Assembly: GCA_008727115.1 (NCBI GenBank)
Contig: CP044131.1
Span: forward strand, 3,782,001 to 3,846,000
Length of the DNA stretch: 64,000 bases
Reading direction: 5' to 3'
Origin: Comamonas testosteroni
GTDB lineage: Bacteria; Pseudomonadota; Gammaproteobacteria; Burkholderiales; Burkholderiaceae_C
The notes under the pieces were generated by a model, which was not told the origin of the DNA, did not search any database, and saw only the letters and a list, made by a program, of their open reading frames with translations. Shown here one piece after another: positions 47,846-56,542 of this stretch. Both the position numbers and the translations under genes were made by a program. Each line of letters begins with the position of its first letter. Positions within the stretch are counted from its first letter, which is position 1.

Positions 47846-47945
47846 GACACCGAGCAAGAGCCGCCTCGCGGCGAAGGTGTCGTCCCTCTCCCATAGCGCG
47901 CAGCGCGTAGAGAGAGGGGGAAGGCGCGGAGCGCCTCAGGGGGAG
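47846..47945. repeat. Dispersed repeat family A, copy 4 (after rpe)
   Basis: It shares the blocks CATAGCGCGCAGCGCGTAGA and GGAAGGCGCGGAGCGCCTCA with copy 1 at 4848-4945, in the same orientation. It starts immediately after the rpe stop codon (minus strand). Confidence 0.75.
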
Positions 47946-48626
47946 TTATGCCAAGTTCTTTCGCATGGTGTCGATGACGGCCTTGTAGTCCGGCTTGCCA
48001 AAGATGGCGCTACCCGCCACAAAGGTGTCGGCACCGGCGTCGGCCACGGCGCGGATATTGGCTTCCTTGATGCCGCCGTCCACTTCCAGGCGGATATCCT
48101 TGCCAGAGGCTTCAATACGCTTGCGAGCGGCTTCCACCTTGCGCAGTGTGCTATCAATAAAGCTTTGACCGCCAAAACCGGGGTTCACGCTCATCAGCAA
48201 AATCAGGTCGATGTCCTCGATCACCCAGTCCAGCACGTCCAGCGGCGTTGCAGGGTTGAACACCAGGCCAGCCTTGCAGCCATGGCTCTTGATGTTCTGG
48301 ATGCTGCGGTGCACATGCTGCGATGCATCGGGGTGAAAGCTGATGTAGTCGGCGCCGGCCTTGGCAAAGGCGGTAGCCAGATCGTCCACGGGCTGAACCA
48401 TCAGGTGCACGTCGATGGGCACTGGCTTGCCATCAGGCGTGACTGCATGGGGCTTCAAAGCCTGACAGATCATGGGACCGAAAGTCAGGTTGGGCACGTA
48501 ATGGTTGTCCATCACGTCGAAGTGGATCCAGTCTGCACCGGCAGCAATGACGTTGCGCACTTCTTCGCCCAAACGGGCGAAGTCGGCTGACAGAATGGAG
48601 GGGGCAATACGGTAGGTGGGGCTCAT
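47946..48626 (-). CDS. rpe: Ribulose-phosphate 3-epimerase
   Basis: The product is 226 residues from the ATG at 48626, [20 protein letters not shown]. Metal and catalytic motifs are [35 protein letters not shown] and LEVDGGI. It interconverts ribulose-5-phosphate and xylulose-5-phosphate. Only 31 bp separate it from the divergent apaG start. Its stop is flanked by a family A repeat. Confidence 0.96.
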   Translation of the reverse strand: MSPTYRIAPSILSADFARLGEEVRNVIAAGADWIHFDVMDNHYVPNLTFGPMICQALKPHAVTPDGKPVPIDVHLMVQPVDDLATAFAKAGADYISFHPDASQHVHRSIQNIKSHGCKAGLVFNPATPLDVLDWVIEDIDLILLMSVNPGFGGQSFIDSTLRKVEAARKRIEASGKDIRLEVDGGIKEANIRAVADAGADTFVAGSAIFGKPDYKAVIDTMRKNLA

Positions 48627-48657
48627 GGGGCGCAATTGTCGCAGTTACCATTGCGCC

Positions 48658-49065
48658 ATGCCAATGAACGAGTTTCTGGTCCAAGTCCAGCCCACCTACC
48701 TGCCCGAGCAGTCTGCACCGGCAGCCGGCGTCTATGTGTTTTCCTATTCCATCACCATCACCAACACCGGTGAGGTGCCGGCGCAGCTGATTGCGCGGCA
48801 CTGGGTCATCACCAATGAGCTGGGCCATGTCGAAGAGGTCAAAGGCCTGGGCGTGGTGGGCCGCCAGCCTCTCTTACAGCCCGGTGAGTCCTTCGAATAC
48901 AGCAGCGGCTGTCAGCTGCGCACTCCCACAGGGAGCATGCAGGGCAGCTACCTGTGTGTCAATCATGAAGGTGAAACGTTTGAATGCGAGATTCCGCTCT
49001 TTGTGCTGCAGACCACCGATCCCGGCGAAGTCATGCCCATGACTGAAAAGCGCGTGCTGCACTAA
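48658..49065 (+). CDS. apaG: ApaG (DUF525) protein
   Basis: The 135-residue protein begins MPMNEFLVQVQPTYLPEQSA and has the ApaG beta-sandwich motifs SYSITITNTGEVPAQLIARH, GVVGRQPLLQPGESFEYSSG and MQGSYLCVNHEGETFE. In E. coli it is linked to Co2+/Mg2+ efflux, and its biochemical role is unclear. An ATG two codons downstream is also possible. Confidence 0.94.
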   Translation: MPMNEFLVQVQPTYLPEQSAPAAGVYVFSYSITITNTGEVPAQLIARHWVITNELGHVEEVKGLGVVGRQPLLQPGESFEYSSGCQLRTPTGSMQGSYLCVNHEGETFECEIPLFVLQTTDPGEVMPMTEKRVLH

Positions 49066-49083
49066 AAAGCCCTCCTCGATTCC

Positions 49084-51051
49084 ATGAAAAAAACCCAAGT
49101 CAACCTGCCAGAGCTGATGGCATCTCTGGACCCGGATGCCGGGCTTGCGCAACGCCACCTCTGGCTCATCCATCTGGCTGAGTGGATACGAGAGGCCAAG
49201 CCCTCGGTGGAGGGCGCGGTTCAGCGTGTCAGGCAGGTCGTCGAGGCCTTCGAGACCGACCCCGAAGCCATGGCCCGGCTGCGCCGCTGGAGTCAGACGC
49301 TGATGGAGACGGTGGACATCACCGCCTTGCTGGCCGATTTCGGCTTTGCGCCACGCACCGCCATGGCCAGCGAAGTGGTCGAGCGCCTGCGCTACAAGCT
49401 GCCCAGCACTCCCGAGACCGTGGATGCGTCGGAGCTGTTCATGCTGGCCTTTCCCGACCGCTTTGATGCCCGCTGGCTGCATGCATTGGACAGCCAGCTC
49501 ATGGCGCGCATCACGCAGCTGCTGACCCCGCAGCAGGCACAAGGAGAAGGCGTCAGCTTCTGGGAGCGCAGCCTGCTTGACGCCATCACTTATTGCGCCG
49601 GGCAGATTCTCTCCACCGGCTTTGCGCCCGAGCTGCGTCTGCGCATGAGCGAGCAGGCCCGTGATGAAAAGCCCTTCCATGCCTTGATTCATGACGTGGA
49701 AAACCTGCGTGTGGAAGTCATGCTGCCGCTGCGCACCACAGACCGGCGCGATGCCGCCGCCGCCCAGTTGCGCGAACGCCTCGAAGCCTGCCGCGCTGCC
49801 GTGGCATCGGTCTACTCCTATGTCGAGGCCGAGGGCATCTCGGTAGGCCTGATCTTCCGCCTGCGCCAGGTGCGGGCGCGCATTCTGCGCATCCGCCGCC
49901 TGCTGGACTGTCTGCTGTCCGATGACCGCGCCTACGAAACCTCGGAACTGCTCTCCAACCTGGTCGCCGTGGGCATAGAGCGCCGCAGCGTACGCGCGCT
50001 AATGTCCACCAACTCCTCGCTGCTGGCCGCCAAGGTGGCCGAGCGCAGCGCCGAGACCGGCGAGCACTACATCACCCGTGACGGCAGTGAATACCGCAAG
50101 ATGATGGCCAAAGCGGCCGGTGGCGGCTTTGTGATGGCCTTCACCACGCTGGCCAAATTTGCGCTGTACGCACTGGGGCTTTCCGTCTTCTGGTCCGGGC
50201 TGGCAGCAGGCTTGAACTACGCCATCAGCTTTGTCCTGATACAGATGCTGCACTTCACGGTGGCTACCAAGCAGCCAGCCATGACGGCACCTGCCATGGC
50301 CGCCAAGCTCAAGGACATTCAAAGCGATGACTCCATTCAGGAGTTTGTCGACGAAGTTGCCCACCTTGTGCGCTCTCAGGTGGCAGCCATTCTGGGCAAC
50401 GTGCTCATCGTTTTTCCTGCCGCGCTGCTGCTCACCATGGGCTATGCCTATCTGGTCGGCCATCAGGCGCTGAGCACCCAGCACGCCGAGCAGGTGCTGG
50501 ATTCACTGAGCCTGCTGGGTCCATCGGTGCTGTTTGCCGCCTTCACAGGCGTTCTGCTGTTTGTCAGCAGTCTGATCGCTGGCGGTGCAGAGAACTGGTT
50601 TGTATTGCGCAATATCGATTCGGTGATTCGCTACAACCCGCGCATCACACGTTTCCTGGGCACGGTCCGCGCCGATCGCTGGGCTCGTTTTCTGCGCGAG
50701 AACGTCTCCAGCCTGGCTTCCAATATTTCGCTGGGCTTCATGCTGGGGCTGGTGCCTGCGTTCGCGGCCTTTTTCGGCCTGGGTATGGAAGTACGCCACG
50801 TCACCCTGTCCACCGGCCAGATTGGCGTCGCCTTGCCTTCGCTGGGCTGGGAAGTGCTGCACTCCAATCTGCTGTGGTGGGCTGTTGCCATGCTGCCCTT
50901 CAACGCGGCGCTCAATGTGGGCGTGAGCTTTTACCTGGCCTTCCGCCTGGCACTGCGAGCCCACAACGTCAGCGTGGGTGACCGTTCACGCATCTACAAG
51001 GCCATACGCCAGCGCTTTTGGCGCAGGCCGCTGAGCTTTTTCTGGCCTTGA
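49084..51051 (+). CDS. Large multi-pass membrane protein of the so-called site-specific recombinase family
   Basis: The 655-residue protein starts 18 bp after apaG. The N-terminal 340 residues are soluble and helical. The C-terminal 310 residues hold about six to seven hydrophobic segments, including GGGFVMAFTTLAKFALYALG, VLIVFPAALLLTMGYAYLVG and LGFMLGLVPAFAAFFGLGME. Homologues in Neisseria and other betaproteobacteria are labelled site-specific recombinase (Gcr-like), but neither a Ser nor a Tyr recombinase active site is visible, and the membrane segments argue against that function. The real role is unknown. Confidence 0.82.
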   Translation: MKKTQVNLPELMASLDPDAGLAQRHLWLIHLAEWIREAKPSVEGAVQRVRQVVEAFETDPEAMARLRRWSQTLMETVDITALLADFGFAPRTAMASEVVERLRYKLPSTPETVDASELFMLAFPDRFDARWLHALDSQLMARITQLLTPQQAQGEGVSFWERSLLDAITYCAGQILSTGFAPELRLRMSEQARDEKPFHALIHDVENLRVEVMLPLRTTDRRDAAAAQLRERLEACRAAVASVYSYVEAEGISVGLIFRLRQVRARILRIRRLLDCLLSDDRAYETSELLSNLVAVGIERRSVRALMSTNSSLLAAKVAERSAETGEHYITRDGSEYRKMMAKAAGGGFVMAFTTLAKFALYALGLSVFWSGLAAGLNYAISFVLIQMLHFTVATKQPAMTAPAMAAKLKDIQSDDSIQEFVDEVAHLVRSQVAAILGNVLIVFPAALLLTMGYAYLVGHQALSTQHAEQVLDSLSLLGPSVLFAAFTGVLLFVSSLIAGGAENWFVLRNIDSVIRYNPRITRFLGTVRADRWARFLRENVSSLASNISLGFMLGLVPAFAAFFGLGMEVRHVTLSTGQIGVALPSLGWEVLHSNLLWWAVAMLPFNAALNVGVSFYLAFRLALRAHNVSVGDRSRIYKAIRQRFWRRPLSFFWP

Positions 51052-51113
51052 CCTTTAACCGCCGCTGACCAGCGGCCCACCAGGCCGCAGCATTGCGGGC
51101 GGCCAGAGATTTC

Positions 51114-52109
51114 ATGGGTGAATTTGATCTGATCCGCCGCTACTTTCAGCGGCCCGTGCATCGTGCCGCTCTGGGCGTCGGTGACGACTGCGCACTGCTG
51201 GCACCAGCCCCCGGAATGCAGCTGGCCATCTCCAGCGACATGCTGGTGGAAGGCCGCCACTTTTTTGCCGACGTGAACCCGCGCCTGCTCGGTCACAAAG
51301 CACTGGCAGTGAATTTGAGCGACCTGGCGGCCAGTGGCGCCAAGCCTCTGGCGTTCACTCTGGCCCTGTCTTTGCCCAGCGCCAACGAAGCCTGGATCAG
51401 CGAATTTGCCGCCGGCCTGCTGGAGCTGGCCGATGCCCATGAGTGCGAGCTGATTGGCGGAGACACCACAGGTGGCCCGCTCAATATCTGCATCACCGTG
51501 TTTGGTGAAGTTCCGGCAGACCAGGCCTTGCTGCGCAGCGGTGCCAAGGCTGGCGATGAAATATGGGTCAGCGGAAACCTGGGCGACGCCCGGCTCGCTC
51601 TGGAGGCGCTTCTGGGCCATGTCCAACTCCCCGCTGACCTGCTTCAACAAGCCCGGCAACGGCTGGAAGCGCCCACGCCGCGCGTAGCCCTGGGTCTGGC
51701 ACTTCGCGGCCTGGCCAGCAGCGCGCTCGACATCAGCGACGGCTTGCTGGGAGACCTCGGCCACATTCTGGAGCTCTCCAAGGTAGGTGCCACGGTCGAC
51801 AGTCACCTCACAACAAATTTGATAGCTGCCAGCGCTTACCCACAAAGCACTTCATGGCAGTTTGACTCAAAACTTCGGCAACAGTGCACTCTGGCAGGCG
51901 GTGATGATTACGAGCTGTGCTTTACCGCTCCTGCCGACCGTCATGCCGACGTTCTGGCTGCGGGTGCCGCTTGCGCCACTTCCGTTCACTGCATCGGTCG
52001 GATTGAAGCAGAGCCGGGCCTGCGTGTGCTGGATGCCAACGGAGCCCTGCAAGCCCATCATTGGAAATCATTCGATCACTTTGGCTCAACGGCGAGCGAA
52101 GGCAAATAA
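51114..52109 (+). CDS. thiL: Thiamine-monophosphate kinase with a repeat-derived insertion
   Basis: The 331-residue protein has the ThiL motifs MGEFDLIRRYF, GVGDDCALL, SSDMLVEGRHFF, DLAASGAKPLAF and ALDISDGLLGDLGHILE. It phosphorylates thiamine monophosphate to the diphosphate. Residues about 236-253 (LIAASAYPQSTSWQFDSK) are encoded by a repeat family B element at 51818-51872 that keeps the frame, just before the conserved LAGGDDYELCF motif. The start at 51114 has no strong Shine-Dalgarno. Confidence 0.94.
   Translation: MGEFDLIRRYFQRPVHRAALGVGDDCALLAPAPGMQLAISSDMLVEGRHFFADVNPRLLGHKALAVNLSDLAASGAKPLAFTLALSLPSANEAWISEFAAGLLELADAHECELIGGDTTGGPLNICITVFGEVPADQALLRSGAKAGDEIWVSGNLGDARLALEALLGHVQLPADLLQQARQRLEAPTPRVALGLALRGLASSALDISDGLLGDLGHILELSKVGATVDSHLTTNLIAASAYPQSTSWQFDSKLRQQCTLAGGDDYELCFTAPADRHADVLAAGAACATSVHCIGRIEAEPGLRVLDANGALQAHHWKSFDHFGSTASEGK
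51818..51872. repeat. Repeat family B copy inside thiL
   Basis: TTTGATAGCTGCCAGCGCTT to GGCAGTTTGACTCAAAAC matches the family B core and outer arm. It lies in frame within thiL. Confidence 0.65.
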
Positions 52110-52171
52110 AAGAGCGCAAACGCCTTGGGTTAAGCTCCAAGCCTGTTCACTGCCCACAAGAGCTTTCCACC

Positions 52172-53788
52172 ATGCGTTCAAGCCGTCTTCTGCCCGTGTA
52201 CATATCCTGCCTGGCGACCAGCCTGCCCGGGCTGGCCACTGCCAACAGCAGCCTCAGTGTTTCAGGCAGCCGCGCTCCGATCACCGAAGTCACGCTCTAT
52301 CCCGGCATTGCTGCCGTGCAGCGCGAGGCGCGCATTGATGCCCAGACTCGCCAGCTCAGCTTTGAATGCCTGCCTGCCAGCATCGATACGCAAAGCCTGC
52401 AGATCAGCGGCGATGAGGGCGTTCGCGTGGGCGAAATCAAGACACTGCTGCAAGCAAGACACATGGCCGCCAAGGACTGCACCAGCCCGCTGGATCAGCA
52501 AGTGCGCAGCCTTGAAGATCAGCTCGCCAGCATTGAAGCGGAAGAAAACGCTGCCAAGCTCGTGGACGATTTTCTGCAGGGCGTGAGCAAGCCCGGCGAC
52601 GAGGGCAAGACCAGCGCCGCGCAGATTGCCAGCACCAGCCAGGCGCTGCGCCAGACCAGCCGTGACAACAGCGTGCGTGCCCATCAGATTCAGCGCCAGA
52701 AGCAGGACTTGCTGGCGCAGTTGCAGCCGCTGCGCCAGGAGCGCGACCGTACGGGCGCCGAGCGCTCTCAGGTGATGAAGGTCACAGTTCAGTTGGCCAG
52801 CACCCGCCCAGCCAATGTGCGCCTGAGCTATCAGGTACGCGGGCCCAGCTGGCAACCCAGCTACCGCGCACAACTGAACACCGCCAAACAGCAAGTGCAG
52901 CTGGAGCGTCAGGCTCTGGTCGTGCAAGCCAGTGGCGAGGACTGGAGCAATGTGAGCCTGCGCCTGTCCACCGGCCAGCCCACGCGCAGCTCGCAAGGCG
53001 CGATGCCACGCCCTTGGACGGTGGATATTGCCGAGCCTGTGGCTCCCATGGCACCAGCACCATCGCCTGTATCCGCCTCGTCGATGCGCCTGAGTGCCAA
53101 AGCCAGAACCGAAGGGGCTCCCGCCCCCGCCTTGCCCGCACTCGATGTCTCCAGCATCAACACAGCCTACAGCACGCAATTTGTGGTTCCCTACAAGATC
53201 AGCGTCCCGTCCAGCGCTGAGCGCATCACGCTGACGCTGGGTCAGGAAAGCCTGCCGACCACCTTGCTGACCCGCACCGTACCTGCCATGGAGGAGGCAG
53301 CCTACCTGATCGCCTCATTGCAAGCGCCGCAAGGTATCTGGCCCGCAGGCCCGGTCGCACTGCTGCGAGATGACGCTCTGGTGGGCAATGGTCGTCTGGA
53401 CTTCGGCAATGCCCAGGCCCTGGCGCAAGGCCTGTCTTTCGGCCGCGACGAAAAAGTCGTGGTGCGCCGCCTGCCTGCTCAAAGCAATACCGGCAGCAGT
53501 GGCTGGGCCAGCAGCAAGACCGAGCGCACCGTGACTCGAAGCTACTCTGTGGAGAACCGCCACAACCAGCCCATTGCACTGCAAGTGCTGGACGCCGCGC
53601 CGGTCTCTCGCAACGAGCAAATCAAGGTTCAGTCGCAATACAGCCCTCAACCCGCGACCACTCGCTGGAATGCCCAAAACGGCATGATTGCCTGGGAGCA
53701 AAGCCTGGATGGCCGCAGCACCGCGCAATTCCAGGCCACCCACCAGATCCGCTTTCCTGAAGGCGAAGCCATCACGGGACTTCAATAA
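52172..53788 (+). CDS. DUF4140/DUF4139 (mucoidy inhibitor MuiA-like) protein
   Basis: From the ATG at 52172 the product is 538 residues. A signal peptide (to about residue 24) precedes a DUF4140 domain (APITEVTLYPGIAAVQREAR), a long coiled-coil region (residues about 110-210) and a DUF4139 beta domain (LSYQVRGPSWQPSYRAQLNT, WSNVSLRLSTGQPTRSSQ, TRSYSVENRHNQPIALQVLD). These proteins are probably periplasmic or secreted. The function is not known. It is inserted between thiL and pgpA, which are usually adjacent. Confidence 0.85.
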   Translation: MRSSRLLPVYISCLATSLPGLATANSSLSVSGSRAPITEVTLYPGIAAVQREARIDAQTRQLSFECLPASIDTQSLQISGDEGVRVGEIKTLLQARHMAAKDCTSPLDQQVRSLEDQLASIEAEENAAKLVDDFLQGVSKPGDEGKTSAAQIASTSQALRQTSRDNSVRAHQIQRQKQDLLAQLQPLRQERDRTGAERSQVMKVTVQLASTRPANVRLSYQVRGPSWQPSYRAQLNTAKQQVQLERQALVVQASGEDWSNVSLRLSTGQPTRSSQGAMPRPWTVDIAEPVAPMAPAPSPVSASSMRLSAKARTEGAPAPALPALDVSSINTAYSTQFVVPYKISVPSSAERITLTLGQESLPTTLLTRTVPAMEEAAYLIASLQAPQGIWPAGPVALLRDDALVGNGRLDFGNAQALAQGLSFGRDEKVVVRRLPAQSNTGSSGWASSKTERTVTRSYSVENRHNQPIALQVLDAAPVSRNEQIKVQSQYSPQPATTRWNAQNGMIAWEQSLDGRSTAQFQATHQIRFPEGEAITGLQ

Positions 53789-53809
53789 GGCTGCGCGTAT
53801 CATCACGCC

Positions 53810-54403
53810 ATGACGGATGACTCATCAAATAGCGCCGTAGCGCAGACTGGCATTGCGCAAGCAGCTATCAATAACAAAGCAAGCAACGCAGCAAGCCCTG
53901 TAGGCATAGCCCACCCCAGCGTGAAATTCATGCTGCAGCACCCTGCCCACATGATTGCGCTGGGCTTCGGCTCTGGTCTGCCCCGCATTGCCCCTGGCAC
54001 CGTAGGCACGCTCTGGGCCTGGCTCGCCTATCTGATGCTGGCCCTGTGGCTGACACCCACTCAGATCGGCTGGGTCATCGCAGCCAGCATTCCCGTGGGC
54101 TGGTGGGCCTGCACTGTCACCGCAAAGCATATGCGCGTCGCCGACCCGGGCCATATCGTCTGGGACGAAATCGTGGCCATGTGGATCATTCTCTGGCTAT
54201 GCATGCCCATGGGCTTCTGGGGCCAGCTCGTCTGCTTTGCGCTGTTTCGCTTCTTTGATGCCGTCAAACCCCAACCCGTCAAATGGGCCGATCAGTTATT
54301 CAAAGGCTTCGGCCCACGCGGCGGCTGGGGAATCATGTGGGATGACCTGGTAGCGGCGTTCTGCACGCTGCTGGTCATTGCCCTTTGGCGACATTTTTTC
54401 TAA
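53810..54403 (+). CDS. pgpA: Phosphatidylglycerophosphatase A
   Basis: The 197-residue protein has four hydrophobic segments and the PgpA motifs GFGSGLPRIAPGTVGTLWAW, DPGHIVWDEIVAMWI and RFFDAVKPQPVKWADQ. It dephosphorylates phosphatidylglycerophosphate in the inner membrane. Codons 5-24 of the N terminus overlap a family B repeat (53823-53880), which explains a 30-residue extension absent from typical family members. A family A repeat begins right after its stop codon. Confidence 0.93.
   Translation: MTDDSSNSAVAQTGIAQAAINNKASNAASPVGIAHPSVKFMLQHPAHMIALGFGSGLPRIAPGTVGTLWAWLAYLMLALWLTPTQIGWVIAASIPVGWWACTVTAKHMRVADPGHIVWDEIVAMWIILWLCMPMGFWGQLVCFALFRFFDAVKPQPVKWADQLFKGFGPRGGWGIMWDDLVAAFCTLLVIALWRHFF
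53823..53880. repeat. Repeat family B copy in the pgpA N terminus
   Basis: On the minus strand it reads TTGATAGCTGCTTGCGCAAT followed by GCCAGTCTGCGCTACGGCGC. Its first 17 bases equal the copy after proC. It is in frame at the start of pgpA. Confidence 0.6.
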
Positions 54404-54490
54404 CCTCCTGAGTCGCTTCGCGCCTTCCCCGAGGGGACGGATGCCATCACCGCGAGGCGGCTCTTGCTCGGCATCCCTGACTTGGGGCGC
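54404..54490. repeat. Dispersed repeat family A, copy 3 (after pgpA)
   Basis: CCTCCTGAGTCGCTTCGCGC, CTTCCCCGAGGGGACG and GGCGGCTCTTGCTCGGC match copy 2 after pilT. It starts at the pgpA stop codon and separates pgpA from pncC. Confidence 0.7.
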
Positions 54491-54530
54491 GGAACAACCT
54501 CAGGCTAAATTCACAAGGAGCAAGAGCACC

Positions 54531-55049
54531 ATGGTCATGGAATCAGAAACCAGCATCGAAGAACTGGTACAGCAACTGGCCGCCAAATTGACGGAGAAAG
54601 GCTGGATGCTGGCCACCGCCGAAAGCTGCACCGGCGGCATGATCGCCGCAGCCTGCACCGACCTCGCCGGCTCCAGCCAATGGTTTGATCGCGGCTTTGT
54701 GACCTATTCCAACGAAGCCAAGACCGAGATGCTGGGCGTACCCGCTGAGCTGATTGAAAAGCACGGCGCCGTCAGCGAAGAAGTCGTGCGCGCGATGGCC
54801 GAAGGCGCGATCCGCCATTCACACGCTCAGGTCAGCATTGCGGTGACGGGGATTGCCGGGCCTGGAGGTGGATCTGCGGAGAAGCCTGTGGGGACGGTTT
54901 GGCTTGGCTGTCATGTCAAAGGCAGCACCTACGCCCAACAGTGGCAACTCGCCGGCACGCGTAGTCAAGTACGTCGCACTAGCCAAGCCTATGCGCTACA
55001 GAAACTGATTCTGCGCATCGAATCCGAGCCCCGTCCAATTCAAAGCTAA
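54531..55049 (+). CDS. pncC: Nicotinamide-nucleotide amidase (CinA C-terminal domain)
   Basis: The 172-residue protein begins MVMESETSIEELVQQLAAKL after AAGGAG. The motifs LATAESCTGGMIAAACTDLA, RGFVTYSNEAKTEMLGV and IAVTGIAGPGGGSAEKPVGT define PncC, which deamidates NMN to nicotinate mononucleotide in NAD recycling. It is a stand-alone domain without the CinA N terminus. The order thiL, pgpA, pncC is conserved apart from the inserted DUF4139 gene. Confidence 0.95.
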   Translation: MVMESETSIEELVQQLAAKLTEKGWMLATAESCTGGMIAAACTDLAGSSQWFDRGFVTYSNEAKTEMLGVPAELIEKHGAVSEEVVRAMAEGAIRHSHAQVSIAVTGIAGPGGGSAEKPVGTVWLGCHVKGSTYAQQWQLAGTRSQVRRTSQAYALQKLILRIESEPRPIQS

Positions 55050-55069
55050 GCCGAGGAGCTGGCAACGGC

Positions 55070-56542
55070 TCAAGCAGGCAGCAAGCTCTCAGACAGAATC
55101 TTCCACCCGGAGGATGTTTTTTGCCAGTACTGCCTCAAGCCAAATGCTTTACCAGGCTCTCCAACCTGGAGGTTGACGATACGAACTTCTCCCCCTGGCT
55201 CTTTCCAAGCATAAATCGAGATGTCATTAATACCTCCCCCATGCCTGTTCAGGCCCTCTGCCACTCGCTCAACTACCTCTTTATTCTCAGTGGTCTTGGT
55301 CGCATAAAGCTGCGACAGCTTGTGCCCATCTCCCGCCTGGCTGGCTTTCTTCCATCCATCCAGCACTTGCCTGAAGGAACTCGCGGCCACCAACCTCGCA
55401 CGATCCTGAGACGGCGTCCATTGCAAACTCTCTCTGATCAGCACTGGTGTCTGACCATCCACCATCTGCATCAGCTCCAGCAAATCGGGATTAGACAGCA
55501 CCACACAGCCATCACTGGCACGAGGCAGTCTGGAAAACTGATCGGGCGGCGCGCCATGCAGCCAAATACCACTTCCATTGCGTCCCACAGCTTTATCCCA
55601 GTCATTGGGGTAATTGACGGTCAGCGCACCCTTCCCATAAAACGGCGGCAACTTTGGGCCTGGGATATGTCGGCCCACAAAATACATACCTTGAGGCGTA
55701 CGCATATCGCCCTCTTCCTGCTTGCCCAGCCCCATCTTTCCCACGGAGACGTAATAGCTTGCCTTCAAGCGCAGGCTACCTCTGTCCTGGGTGAACAGGT
55801 ACAGGCGTGATTTCCCCTCATCAATGGCAATCAAATGCTTGACCGAATCCCCAAGCTGCAACACATCTGCCGGCACCATGTCGACATCAGGCTGGTTTGC
55901 CACAGCCTCCACGCGCCGCTTGAGCTCCAGTTGCAAACCCTGAAGCTGCGCTTGTAATTGTGCATCCATCGCACCTAAAGGAGGGCTGTGCTTGACCAGC
56001 CTTACCCCTGCGGGCGCATTGACCGCTCCCCCTTCTTTGAAGTGGCCTGTGCGAAAGCGCAGCAGATCTGCATATACAAGCTGAGCCAGCTGAAAGTTCG
56101 GCACATCCTCTGTCAATTGGGCTGCAGCGTTGAGCGCCTCATTGAGATTGCCTCGCCCCACCTGTGTGATGATTTGCAGTAAGCGCAACTCGGCATCTGG
56201 GTTCTGCCTGGTGCTGCCGTGAGCGGCTTTTGCAGCAGTGGCTGATGAGACAACTGCTGCCCCACCTTGGGAGTTGGGTTTCAGCTTTGGTGATGCCACC
56301 CCAGGCGTCTTGGCAGACTTCTTGTTTTTGGAGCGGGTCCTGACCTTCTCACTGGCTTTCGGCTGAGTCTGGCTCTTGGCCACAGCAACCTGCCTTGTTT
56401 TTTCGCCTGCTGCCTGTACCGACGAGCCCGACGCCAGCAGTCCGACTGCGACCCAAACCACGACAATAGGTGCCATAGCTCTCGGCATCCTCCGCTCCAA
56501 AATCCGATGCTTGCAGATAGGCAGCCGCAAAGGCAGGCTCAT
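55070..56542 (-). CDS. L,D-transpeptidase with C-terminal NTF2-like domain
   Basis: The 490-residue protein has a hydrophobic N-terminal segment (about residues 24-45), a Lys/Ser/Ala-rich linker and a YkuD catalytic domain (about 235-370) with GSGIWLHGAPPDQ (His 329) and ASDGCVVLSN (Cys 346). The last 100 residues resemble an NTF2-like (Cds6-type) module. It likely cross-links or modifies peptidoglycan, or attaches proteins to it. The ATG overlaps the stop of the TPR gene (TGATG), so the pair is coupled. It is convergent with pncC. Confidence 0.9.
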   Translation of the reverse strand: MSLPLRLPICKHRILERRMPRAMAPIVVVWVAVGLLASGSSVQAAGEKTRQVAVAKSQTQPKASEKVRTRSKNKKSAKTPGVASPKLKPNSQGGAAVVSSATAAKAAHGSTRQNPDAELRLLQIITQVGRGNLNEALNAAAQLTEDVPNFQLAQLVYADLLRFRTGHFKEGGAVNAPAGVRLVKHSPPLGAMDAQLQAQLQGLQLELKRRVEAVANQPDVDMVPADVLQLGDSVKHLIAIDEGKSRLYLFTQDRGSLRLKASYYVSVGKMGLGKQEEGDMRTPQGMYFVGRHIPGPKLPPFYGKGALTVNYPNDWDKAVGRNGSGIWLHGAPPDQFSRLPRASDGCVVLSNPDLLELMQMVDGQTPVLIRESLQWTPSQDRARLVAASSFRQVLDGWKKASQAGDGHKLSQLYATKTTENKEVVERVAEGLNRHGGGINDISIYAWKEPGGEVRIVNLQVGEPGKAFGLRQYWQKTSSGWKILSESLLPA

